DNA from: Trichormus sp. NMC-1
Lineage (GTDB): Bacteria > Cyanobacteriota > Cyanobacteriia > Cyanobacteriales > Nostocaceae
Direction: 5' to 3'
Length of the DNA: 64,000 nt
Assembly: GCF_001858025.1 (NCBI RefSeq)
Contig: NZ_LZQD01000006.1
Span: 70,232 to 134,231, forward strand
The number at the start of each line of letters is the position of its first letter. Positions within the stretch are counted from its first letter, which is position 1. The translations under genes were made by a program, and so were the position numbers. The notes under the pieces were generated by a model. That model saw only the letters and a program-made list of their open reading frames with translations, searched no databases and was not told the origin of the DNA. Shown piece after piece: positions 17,472 to 24,727 of this stretch.

Positions 17472-18323
17472 GTGTCAATTACAGAACATCGGATTACAGT
17501 AGATTCCCTAGAATGGTTTTATCGAGAAGCAGAATCAATTGGTAGAAGTGACTTATTACCAGTATTGTGCTTACACGGTATAGTTTCCCAAAGTTATAGC
17601 TGGAGAAACATTCTACCAGCTTTGGCAGCACAAGGTACAAGAGCGATCGCACCAGATTGGATTGGTTACGGATTTTCTGCTAAACCTGAAAAACAGGATT
17701 TTGCTTATACTCCCGACGCATTTATTACAGCTTTAGAAGGATTTGTGAAAGCTGTAGAATTAGAACGTTTTTCCTTAGTTGTACAAGGATTTTTAGGTTC
17801 TGTGGGCTTACAATATGCCTTGCGTCATCCCGAAAAAATTGCCAACATAGCTATTTTAAATACACCCATTTCCACTGCTGCTAAATTACCTTGGAAAATC
17901 AAACAAATGGGTTTACCTTTAGCAGGAGAAATGATGACTCAAGACCCTTTATTAGTTGATAGAACTTTAGAAGGTGGTAGTCGTTATCGTATTGAAGATA
18001 AAGATTTAGATGTTTATCGTAAACCCTATTTGAAAACTTCTTCATCTGGTCGTGGTTTGCTGTCCACAATTCGTAATTTGCAGCTTGAACAAGCGATGAT
18101 TGAAATAGAATCTGGGTTTAAAGAATGGCAACAACCCATTTTAGTACAATGGGGAATGATTGACCCTTGGTTGTCGGTGGATATTGCCGAAACCTTTGTG
18201 AAATCTGTCCCAAATGGTGAAATAATCAAACTTAATAATGTTGGACATTATCCTCAAGAACATTATCATGAAGTGATTTTACAAGACCTGTTACCTTTTG
18301 TACGTCGTTCTGAGTCTAACTAG
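17472..18323 (+). CDS. Alpha/beta hydrolase-fold protein lacking the usual nucleophile
   Basis: 283 residues starting at GTG (SITEHRITVDS), with AGGAAAA just upstream. Fold markers are LCLHGIVSQSYSWRNILP (oxyanion HG), APDWIGYGFSAKP and a late GHYPQEHYHE with the candidate catalytic His. At the nucleophile elbow the sequence is LVVQGFLGSVGLQYALRHP. Aligned by spacing to the haloalkane dehalogenase/epoxide hydrolase elbow, the nucleophile position is Gly106. Ser110 falls in the following helix. It is therefore either a non-enzymatic or an atypical family member. The 43-copy repeat lies directly upstream of the start. Confidence 0.85.
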   Translation: MSITEHRITVDSLEWFYREAESIGRSDLLPVLCLHGIVSQSYSWRNILPALAAQGTRAIAPDWIGYGFSAKPEKQDFAYTPDAFITALEGFVKAVELERFSLVVQGFLGSVGLQYALRHPEKIANIAILNTPISTAAKLPWKIKQMGLPLAGEMMTQDPLLVDRTLEGGSRYRIEDKDLDVYRKPYLKTSSSGRGLLSTIRNLQLEQAMIEIESGFKEWQQPILVQWGMIDPWLSVDIAETFVKSVPNGEIIKLNNVGHYPQEHYHEVILQDLLPFVRRSESN

Positions 18324-18393
18324 TGCAAGTAGGCAGAAAGCAGGAGATAAAAAACGTAAGAATTCAGGAGTCAGGAGTCAGGAGTCAGAATGC

Positions 18394-18624
18394 TTATGAA
18401 ATGAAGAATAGAGAGAACTGAGATTTTATCAAAAATTTCTCCCCCCTATCATAACCTTCCGTAGAAGGAGAAAGAACTTCAATAATCAGTAAAGGATTGA
18501 GAATTTCATCAGTACGATTGCCGTTAAATTCCGGTTCACCATTAATCACCAGAACATCTGCATAAGTTCCATGATTAAAATCAGGAATCCAGATTCTTAA
18601 GTCTCCATTATAATAAAAAACTAA
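18394..18624 (-). pseudogene. Uma2-family (DUF820) nuclease-like remnant
   Basis: The minus-strand frame reads NGDLRIWIPDFNHGTYADVL, then EILNPLLIIEVLSPSTEGYDRGEKF. That is the core PD-(D/E)XK-like part of Uma2 proteins (PD...IEVLSPST...DRGEK). A stop codon cuts the frame upstream, there is no start codon, and the C-terminal third is missing. It is a broken copy; Uma2 genes are abundant and often decayed in cyanobacteria. A partial end of the TAAGTAGGT-type element (about 18652-18682) sits at the truncated 5' side. Confidence 0.75.
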
Positions 18625-18766
18625 GTTTTATCAGCTTTTCCCACTTTTTGACTAGATAGTTATTTCCGCCAATCTACTTAGTACAACAGTGAATTCAAAA
18701 TTCAAAAAGCAGATTAAGCTTGTTAAACTGTTGTGAAAGGTTAGTTAACAAATTATTCAGAAACAG

Positions 18767-19951
18767 ATGAAAATTGCCATCATTGGATGTGGTTACGTTG
18801 CTGATTTCTATCTAAATAACATCAAATCTCATCCTGACTTTATTGTGCAGGGAGCATTTGACCAGAATCCCAATCGACGCGATGAGTTTTGTCGGTATTT
18901 CTCACTCAATGCTTATCCGACTTTGGAAGCAGTTCTGGAGGATTCGTCAGTTGAAATGATCCTCAATCTAACTAATCCCAGAAGCCATTTCTCTGTGTCT
19001 GCTGCTGCAATTAATGCCAATAAACACGTTTATACAGAAAAGCCTTTGGGAATGGATCTTAACGAGGCTCGTCTCCTAATTAGTATGGCGAAAGAAAAAA
19101 ATGTCCGCCTCGGTTGCGCTCCCTGTAATGTGTTAAGTGACACAGCACAAACTGTTTGGAAAGCTATCAGAGATGGTGCTATTGGCAAAGTGCGATTAGT
19201 GTATGCCAATTTCGATGATGGAATGATTGCTCCCAAGATGCAACCCTGGTCATGGCAAACCCAATCAGGGGCTTGTTGGCCTGCAAAAGATGAGTTTGAA
19301 GTCGGTTGTACCTATGAACACGCAGGATACTTTCTCACCTGGTTAGCCGCTTTTTTTGGTCCAGCGAAGAAAGTCACAGCATTCTCTTCCTGTCAAATAC
19401 CGGATAAGGGAATTCAGGTTGATCAAATGGCACCTGATTTTTCCGTTGGTTGTATCGAGTACAACGACGGGGTTGTTGCCAGAGTCACAGCTGGATTAGT
19501 TGCTCCCAGGGATAAATCTCTAACAGTCATAGGTGATGATGGAATTCTCTTTGTTCCTTATTTGCGTAATGACCAGGAACCAGTTTTAATTCACAGAGAT
19601 GATGATTACGAAAATCAACAATTTGTAGAGCGTCTGCTAACTAGAGTCAAGTCCAAAGTTGAGTATGTAGCCAACCAATTGCAGATAAAAACTGATAAAT
19701 TGGGCTACTATCAAAAGTATCCGATGGTCAAAGGCAAATCATTTCGTCCAGCTGGATCTGGAAAATTCGTCGATTTCTTTCGCGGACCTCAAGATATGCT
19801 TGATTCAATACATAATGACCAACCTCACCGACTTTCTGCTGAGTTAGGACTTCACATAGTTGAGTTGATTGAATGTCTTCAGTATCCGCAGCAGTTTAAC
19901 TATCACAAGGAAATTCACAGCACTTTTCCCGCGATTCAACCCTTGATATGA
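18767..19951 (+). CDS. Gfo/Idh/MocA family oxidoreductase (first of four)
   Basis: 394 residues. The N-terminal Rossmann domain starts MKIAIIGCGYVADFYLNNI, and the family signature EKPLGMDLNEARLL gives the Glu-Lys-Pro that positions the cofactor and substrate. A C-terminal alpha/beta domain follows, including GCTYEHAGYFLTWL. These NAD(P)-dependent enzymes act on sugars, inositols or their nucleotide conjugates; the substrate is unknown. The neighbouring convergent gene encodes another member of the superfamily, suggesting a sugar-modifying function for the pair. ATG follows a long AT-rich leader. Confidence 0.88.
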   Translation: MKIAIIGCGYVADFYLNNIKSHPDFIVQGAFDQNPNRRDEFCRYFSLNAYPTLEAVLEDSSVEMILNLTNPRSHFSVSAAAINANKHVYTEKPLGMDLNEARLLISMAKEKNVRLGCAPCNVLSDTAQTVWKAIRDGAIGKVRLVYANFDDGMIAPKMQPWSWQTQSGACWPAKDEFEVGCTYEHAGYFLTWLAAFFGPAKKVTAFSSCQIPDKGIQVDQMAPDFSVGCIEYNDGVVARVTAGLVAPRDKSLTVIGDDGILFVPYLRNDQEPVLIHRDDDYENQQFVERLLTRVKSKVEYVANQLQIKTDKLGYYQKYPMVKGKSFRPAGSGKFVDFFRGPQDMLDSIHNDQPHRLSAELGLHIVELIECLQYPQQFNYHKEIHSTFPAIQPLI

Positions 19952-20007
19952 ATATCCTACTGAAGTTATTTTTAGTAACTAGATGATTAGACATCTCCGG
20001 TAAATAC

Positions 20008-20037
20008 TGTAGAGACGTTCCATGGAACGTCTCTACA
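20008..20037. repeat. Perfect 30-bp palindrome (TGTAGAGACGTTCCA half-site)
   Basis: The half TGTAGAGACGTTCCA is followed by its exact reverse complement. It lies between two convergent oxidoreductase genes, where it could form a bidirectional hairpin. It is related to 13560-13596 and 29080-29109. Confidence 0.9.
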
Positions 20038-20076
20038 AGGGTTTTAGGTCACGCATATTTAATTTTCACCAGATGT

Positions 20077-21090
20077 CTATTGAATCGTGTCAAGAAGTTG
20101 ATGAATTGCCAGGGACTCGTTCAGCGGCATTATAGGACTTTCCGTTAAACCTAAACGCAGGCAGCGCATAGTTTCTTCCGCTTCCCTAATGAGGCCAATC
20201 CTGGCGGGATTCGTGTATTGCGGAAATAACCCGGTTAAAGGTTTGGCCATCCTTCCCAACTTCCTTCCAATTCGCTCTGTTAATCCAATTTTCTGAGCTT
20301 GGTTGCTAATCACCTGCATACTGGTTGGATCTATAAATGGTGATGGGATATGAATGCACCCATCTGTACCCACAATGTGAACATCATTGGACTGTGTACC
20401 GTTGATAGTGGCAGTGATGGAAACAGTATGGTTCGGATAACCCAGAATGACTGCACAATTGACATCCACACCTGCATCTGTGCGAATCACCTGACACTGG
20501 TGATTTTGCGGTTCCCCAAACAAGAAAAAAGCTAGATTAAGCGCATAACAGCCAAAGACGAGCATCGCCCCACGCCCATCTTCTGGTTGTCCCAACTTTG
20601 CCAAATCCTTTTTGTAGCCGATTCCCGCATTCAGCGAACAGATATCTCCGATGTGCTTCTGTTGAATTAATTGTTTGCATTCCTGAATGAATGGGTTAAA
20701 CCGCATCCACATTGCTTCCATGCAGAATAGACCACGTGAGCGGGATTGCTCCACTACCTGGTATGCTTCTTCCCATGAGCGAGTAAATGGCTTTTCGCAG
20801 AGAATAGCTTTTCCGCTGTTCAGTGCCATGAGGCAGTGTTCCTGATGTAAACTAGTCGGCGTAGCAATGTAAATTACATCAATCTCCGGATCATTGAAGA
20901 AGTCCTGAAGCGTTTGATGGGCATTAGCAAAACCGAATTGTTGGGAAAAACGGACTGCGTTATTGGGATTCCTTGAAGCTACTGATTGCTTGACTGCGCC
21001 CTCAAGCCCTGTCAGACTCAAGGCAAAATTCTCAGCAATCTGACCTGTACCGAGAATTCCCCATCTAATGTTTTGAATATCCGAAGTCAT
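20077..21090 (-). CDS. Gfo/Idh/MocA family oxidoreductase (second of four)
   Basis: 337 residues. IRWGILGTGQIAENFALSL is the glycine-rich NAD(P)-binding motif. CEKPFTRSWEEAYQVVEQ carries the EKP signature, and FCMEAMWMRFNPF matches the dihydrodiol/glucose-fructose dehydrogenase-like branch. The C-terminal domain is complete. It is probably a cytoplasmic NADP-dependent dehydrogenase of a sugar or cyclitol. It is convergent with the 18767 gene across a perfect palindrome. Confidence 0.88.
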   Translation of the reverse strand: MTSDIQNIRWGILGTGQIAENFALSLTGLEGAVKQSVASRNPNNAVRFSQQFGFANAHQTLQDFFNDPEIDVIYIATPTSLHQEHCLMALNSGKAILCEKPFTRSWEEAYQVVEQSRSRGLFCMEAMWMRFNPFIQECKQLIQQKHIGDICSLNAGIGYKKDLAKLGQPEDGRGAMLVFGCYALNLAFFLFGEPQNHQCQVIRTDAGVDVNCAVILGYPNHTVSITATINGTQSNDVHIVGTDGCIHIPSPFIDPTSMQVISNQAQKIGLTERIGRKLGRMAKPLTGLFPQYTNPARIGLIREAEETMRCLRLGLTESPIMPLNESLAIHQLLDTIQ

Positions 21091-21459
21091 TAAATATCTC
21101 CGAAAACTGAAAAAATCATACCATTATATTTTTGTGTGTGGTTAACTGTAGCTGCTGTATTGGTGTTGAGAATTTGGCAATTAAATGGGTCTGAACTTTT
21201 GTATCCTTTGAAATTAGCTGTTGTGGAGAAATAAATAGTCACAATTCACCTTGACAGGAAAGCAAAGACAGCATTTAACATTCATGAAAAACGGTTGGAA
21301 ACTTTACTTATAAACGCAGAGGTTCGCTGAGGTAAACGCAAAGTGACGCAGAGTTTTTATTGAAGTTTTCGCTTTGAATTTTGTTATCCTAATAAAGTCG
21401 AGATATTAACCGTTTTTAGTATACATGAAAAACGGTCGGGGAAAATTAATTCTCTACCA
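21091..21459. other. Gap with ACCGTTTTT/AAAAACGGT hairpin
   Basis: No gene is supported. CATGAAAAACGGT occurs near 21283 and again at about 21424, and arms ACCGTTTTT and AAAAACGGT (21409-21436) form a hairpin downstream of the next minus-strand gene. Confidence 0.45.
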
Positions 21460-21711
21460 CTAATAATACCATTTATCACCGATAATCACGCTCCATATCA
21501 CCACTGAAAGATGCAGCGACTTTGTAACCAATACGAATACCAAAAGGTCTAGCAAATCTGTTTTATCAATAGCATATTCACCTGTTTCTATATCAATAAT
21601 TATCATTTTACCGATGTTTTCTTCTGTTTCTACTTGCTGACGAATACCATTGTCATATAATTCTTTGGCACGTTTTGCGACTTCTTCGCTGCTGAGGAGA
21701 AAGGCTTGCAT
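21460..21711 (-). pseudogene. Frameshifted small conserved cyanobacterial protein
   Basis: The 83-residue frame starts normally (SSEEVAKRAKELYDNGIRQQ, then IGKMIIIDIETGEYAID). It then departs into an atypical hydrophobic tail ending GDKWYY. A shifted frame over the same DNA reads ARPFGIRIGYKVAASFSGDM then ERDYR and a stop at 21476, which is the expected family C-terminus. The gene has thus lost its middle and its frame. Intact relatives are small cyanobacterial proteins often found beside toxin-like genes; function unknown. Confidence 0.65.
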
Positions 21712-21926
21712 TTTTTCATCCTTTGTTTTTAATTATGTTTATAATACTTGATAATTGGTTGTTACTTTTAAATATTGTATGTTTACACGAAAATTAACTT
21801 TCATATTTGCTGTATTTAGTTATTGTCAAAGTCAATTTGCTAAATAATTTTGTGAATTGGGTATTCAGCCGTAAATTTATGTATAATCGAGATACAATCA
21901 ACTTAAATAGCTGGTAAGATAGAAAT

Positions 21927-22328
21927 ATGCCAAAAATGCAAGTTGAACTACAATTATCTTCAGAAGACTTGCTCAAAGTAGTTGAGCAGTTGAATCAAGC
22001 TGATTTAAAACAGTTTATTTCTCAAGTCATCGCTTTACAAGCACAAAGAAATGCTCCGAGTTTGCAGAAACAGGAGTCCGAGATATTATTGAAAATTAAT
22101 CAAAGTATTCCTTTAGATATTCAGAAATCTTACAACAATTTAATAGATAAAAGAGATGCAGAAACTCTCACGGATAATGAATATCGAGAGTTACTACACT
22201 TGACGGAAATGATAGAAAAACAGCAAGCACAACGGATAGAATATTTGATAGAGTTAGCAAAATTAAGGGGGATTTCTCTAAATATTTTGATGGAAAATTT
22301 AGGTATTCAGACACAAGTTTATGTCTGA
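21927..22328 (+). CDS. Helical partner protein of the HNH nuclease
   Basis: 133 residues, almost entirely predicted helix: LSSEDLLKVVEQLNQADLKQFISQVIALQAQ, then RDAETLTDNEYRELLHLTEMIEKQQAQRIEYLIELAKLRG. Its last eight bases overlap the start of the HNH gene, implying translational coupling. I know such two-gene units (short helical protein plus HNH) as recurrent in cyanobacteria, but the function is not established. An antitoxin-like or specificity role is inference. Start ATG at 21927 or the internal Met at 21936. Confidence 0.65.
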   Translation: MPKMQVELQLSSEDLLKVVEQLNQADLKQFISQVIALQAQRNAPSLQKQESEILLKINQSIPLDIQKSYNNLIDKRDAETLTDNEYRELLHLTEMIEKQQAQRIEYLIELAKLRGISLNILMENLGIQTQVYV

Positions 22329-22755
22329 AAAAAGAGTAACATCACAACAGAAAAAAGCTGTAGCTGAACGTGCAAAGGGATGTTGTGAATATTGTCGAAG
22401 TCAAGCGCGTTTTGCTATTCAACCCTTCTCAATTGAACATATTATTCCTAAAAGTCAAGGAGGAAAAACAAGTTTAGATAATTTGGCTTTTTCTTGTCAG
22501 GGTTGTAATAATCATAAGTATAACAAGACTGAAGGAATAGATCCAGTAGGTGGTAATATTGTCTCTCTTTACCATCCACGTCAACAAAAATGGAATGAAC
22601 ATTTTAGTTGGAATGAAGATTTTAGTTTGGTAATTGGTTTGACTCCTACAGGACGTGCTATGGTAGAAACACTACAACTAAACCGTGAAGGTGTAGTTAA
22701 TTTGCGTCTTGTTTTGTATGGAATAGGTGAACATCCTCCGGTTGAAGTGAAATAA
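22321..22755 (+). CDS. HNH endonuclease
   Basis: 144 residues. CCEYCRSQ and CQGCNNHK supply the two zinc-binding Cys pairs. EHIIPKSQGGKTSLDNLAFSC is the HNH core with the metal-binding His and the Asn. The C-terminal part (HPRQQKWNEHFSWNEDFSLVIGLTPTGRAMVETLQLNR) matches the extension common to cyanobacterial stand-alone HNH proteins. It is predicted to cleave DNA; the target and whether cleavage is host-directed or defensive are unknown. It overlaps the upstream helical protein gene. Confidence 0.9.
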   Translation: MSEKRVTSQQKKAVAERAKGCCEYCRSQARFAIQPFSIEHIIPKSQGGKTSLDNLAFSCQGCNNHKYNKTEGIDPVGGNIVSLYHPRQQKWNEHFSWNEDFSLVIGLTPTGRAMVETLQLNREGVVNLRLVLYGIGEHPPVEVK

Positions 22756-22776
22756 TTTCGTTAAGTTCAGTTAATA

Positions 22777-22849
22777 GCGATCGCACACCTCCATCATCAT
22801 CTAACTAAGAGCGATCGCATTACCTCCACCATTAACTAAGAGCGATCGC
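22777..22849. repeat. Three closely spaced HIP1 octamers
   Basis: GCGATCGC occurs at 22777-22784, 22811-22818 and 22842-22849. The last two are embedded in the same context, AACTAAGAGCGATCGCATT, so local duplication is likely. Confidence 0.85.
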
Positions 22850-22944
22850 ATTCCTTCACTATCAGCGCACCTCCCACTATAGCGATAGCCAACACTAAAA
22901 ATGGATTTGTTGGGTTTCACTTCCTTCGAGTTCACCAAACACTA

Positions 22945-23799
22945 CTAAATCATTCCAGGTAATCCAACCAGTGCATATCCAACATTTTTTATATCTTGGT
23001 GTAGTTCGTAACCCAAGTAACTTAAATAAGCTTCAGGTTTTCCAAAAACTCTTGGTTTACATATTAAATATGGTTGAAAACCGTATTGATTAGCAATTCC
23101 TAATTGCAAATCTCCACCAATACTTGGATACTTATGATTTTGAATATGCGTTTCAATGACATATTGAGGAGTCCTAGACAAAACTATATCAGCTATATCC
23201 TGTTTATTAAAACCTTCTTTAATTTTTACTTCTAAATCATCTTTTTCATCACCAAGGTAAATAAATGATTTTCTAGTTAAATCAGTATGAGTTATACAGT
23301 TAATCTTATACTCTCCTTCTTCATTTTGAGAAGGATAATAATGAAAAATATAGTATTTTTGATTAGCATGACACCAGCCAAATAAAGCTACCTCAATTGC
23401 TGAGTTGTTACAAGCAATAACCTTGTATTCATCAAAAGACCTACTTAAATATTGATATATAAATTCTGCCACACAATTCATTGGAGGTATGTATTTCTCA
23501 TTAGCTATTAAGTTACTTAATAAAGGCATTATTGATAAGAAAGAATTTTGTCCTAATAAGGTGTTACCTGCAAAACAATAGCCATAAGTTTGATAGTGAG
23601 AAATTCTGGAATATAATCCATTTTCACCAGGATATTTACAAATTACTGGGAGTGTAAATACCTTGGCAGCATCATCAATGAGAGTAGAATGGCCAGAGTG
23701 TCCAACATCTGTTAGTTTTGATACGCGACTATCAGCAGCTACCCATAAAGAAGGGCTATCAGGATTTTCGTCATTGAACCATATAGCAATAGCTGTCAT
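22945..23799 (-). CDS. Probable proteasome/HslV-like Ntn hydrolase
   Basis: 284 residues beginning MTAIAIWF, so Thr2 would be N-terminal after Met removal. Three features line up with HslV and 20S beta subunits. VAADSRVS (Asp23) matches the Asp17 segment, AAKVFTLP (Lys46) matches the Lys33 segment, and YGYCFAGNTLLGQNSF (residues 72-87) matches the GFAG turn. A later SIGGDLQLGIAN may be the Gly-rich loop. No unfoldase partner is adjacent. The call rests on motif order and spacing only. The neighbouring minus-strand genes are a toxin-antitoxin pair. Confidence 0.6.
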   Translation of the reverse strand: MTAIAIWFNDENPDSPSLWVAADSRVSKLTDVGHSGHSTLIDDAAKVFTLPVICKYPGENGLYSRISHYQTYGYCFAGNTLLGQNSFLSIMPLLSNLIANEKYIPPMNCVAEFIYQYLSRSFDEYKVIACNNSAIEVALFGWCHANQKYYIFHYYPSQNEEGEYKINCITHTDLTRKSFIYLGDEKDDLEVKIKEGFNKQDIADIVLSRTPQYVIETHIQNHKYPSIGGDLQLGIANQYGFQPYLICKPRVFGKPEAYLSYLGYELHQDIKNVGYALVGLPGMI

Positions 23800-23867
23800 T
23801 TATTTCTCTCCAATTTTTTTCTAATTATTGAAAATTCCTAGTTATTATTGATTTTGAAATCAACTTT

Positions 23868-24233
23868 CTATTCATTATACTCAACCACTACCGCAATAGC
23901 CGCAGCGATTTCTTCCATTATTTCACTCGAACATTCTCCAATTTTACGGACTAATCTTTGTACATCTACACCGCGCAATTGTAAAATATCTACAGCAGAA
24001 TCTTTTGACAAACTATTCTTGATATTGGCTTCAATCTTAACGTGCCAAATATTTTCAGTATAATATTCCTTCCAATCTGTAATTGGTGCAATTAATTTAA
24101 TTGGTAACTTACCAACACCATCAGAACTGACAATTATAGCAGGTCTTACTTTTTTAATTTCGGCTCCCACAGTTGGATCAAAATTAGTCAGCCAGATATC
24201 ACCCCGTTTAGGAATAGAAGAATTAGTAATCAA
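23868..24233 (-). CDS. MazF/PemK-family toxin
   Basis: 121 residues with textbook PemK features: PKRGDIWLTNFDPTVGAEIKKVRPAIIVSSD at the N-terminus, then KLIAPIT and a D-x-LQ segment (SAVDILQLRGVDVQRLVRKIG). The family cuts mRNA as a dimer and arrests growth when its antitoxin is lost. The start overlaps the end of the upstream antitoxin gene by 11 bases. It is clearly different in sequence from the MazF-like toxin at 491-820, so it was acquired independently rather than duplicated. Confidence 0.88.
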   Translation of the reverse strand: MITNSSIPKRGDIWLTNFDPTVGAEIKKVRPAIIVSSDGVGKLPIKLIAPITDWKEYYTENIWHVKIEANIKNSLSKDSAVDILQLRGVDVQRLVRKIGECSSEIMEEIAAAIAVVVEYNE

Positions 24234-24561
24234 TTAAGTCTCCTGCCTCTAATTCTTGCCATTCTTGATTTTGCTGGTAATGTTCTAACATTAAATCAGA
24301 TTGTGCCGCTAAAATCTTTTGTCGTTCCTCTATAGGTAACTTCATCAATTCACGACGGCTGATATTTTGTTCCTTTAATTCATCAATATTTGCAGAAAAT
24401 GTGAGTTCACCATTTTCTTTTTCTCGCTTCGCACTTTGCAAATTTTGATAAATTTCCTCCCGACGTTCTTCTCTTAAATATTGCTGCAATAACAATTGAA
24501 TTTGTAACTTTTCTTCAATTGAAAAACCTTTTATCGCTTCTACCACATCAGTAAAAATCAT
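24223..24561 (-). CDS. Antitoxin of the PemK-type pair
   Basis: About 112 residues, chosen from the internal Met (MIFTDVVEAIKGFSIEEKLQIQ). It is strongly helical and charged, with an acidic C-terminus (HYQQNQEWQELEAGDLIDY). The IKGFSIEEKLQIQLLLQQYL segment is frequent in cyanobacterial antitoxins of MazF-like toxins. Overlap with the toxin start supports a coupled antitoxin-toxin operon. No repressor DNA-binding fold is recognised with certainty. Confidence 0.7.
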   Translation of the reverse strand: MIFTDVVEAIKGFSIEEKLQIQLLLQQYLREERREEIYQNLQSAKREKENGELTFSANIDELKEQNISRRELMKLPIEERQKILAAQSDLMLEHYQQNQEWQELEAGDLIDY

Positions 24562-24672
24562 AACTGGGAACACCTATTATTACTTATTGTGTCTATCTAA
24601 CATTTTATCCTACACTCAAAACCTCCTTCTCCTCTCTGTGCCTCTGCGCCTCTGCGTGATAAAAAACAAAAA

Positions 24673-24704
24673 AAACGGTAGAGAACCGAAATCCCCCACC
24701 GTTT
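24673..24704 (-). terminator. clpC terminator
   Basis: Read on the minus strand, AAACGGT and ACCGTTT form a stem around an 18-base loop. It is followed by a long T-rich run, 24 bases after the clpC stop. Confidence 0.7.
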
Positions 24705-24727
24705 AATTAACAACTAAAAAATCCTAA

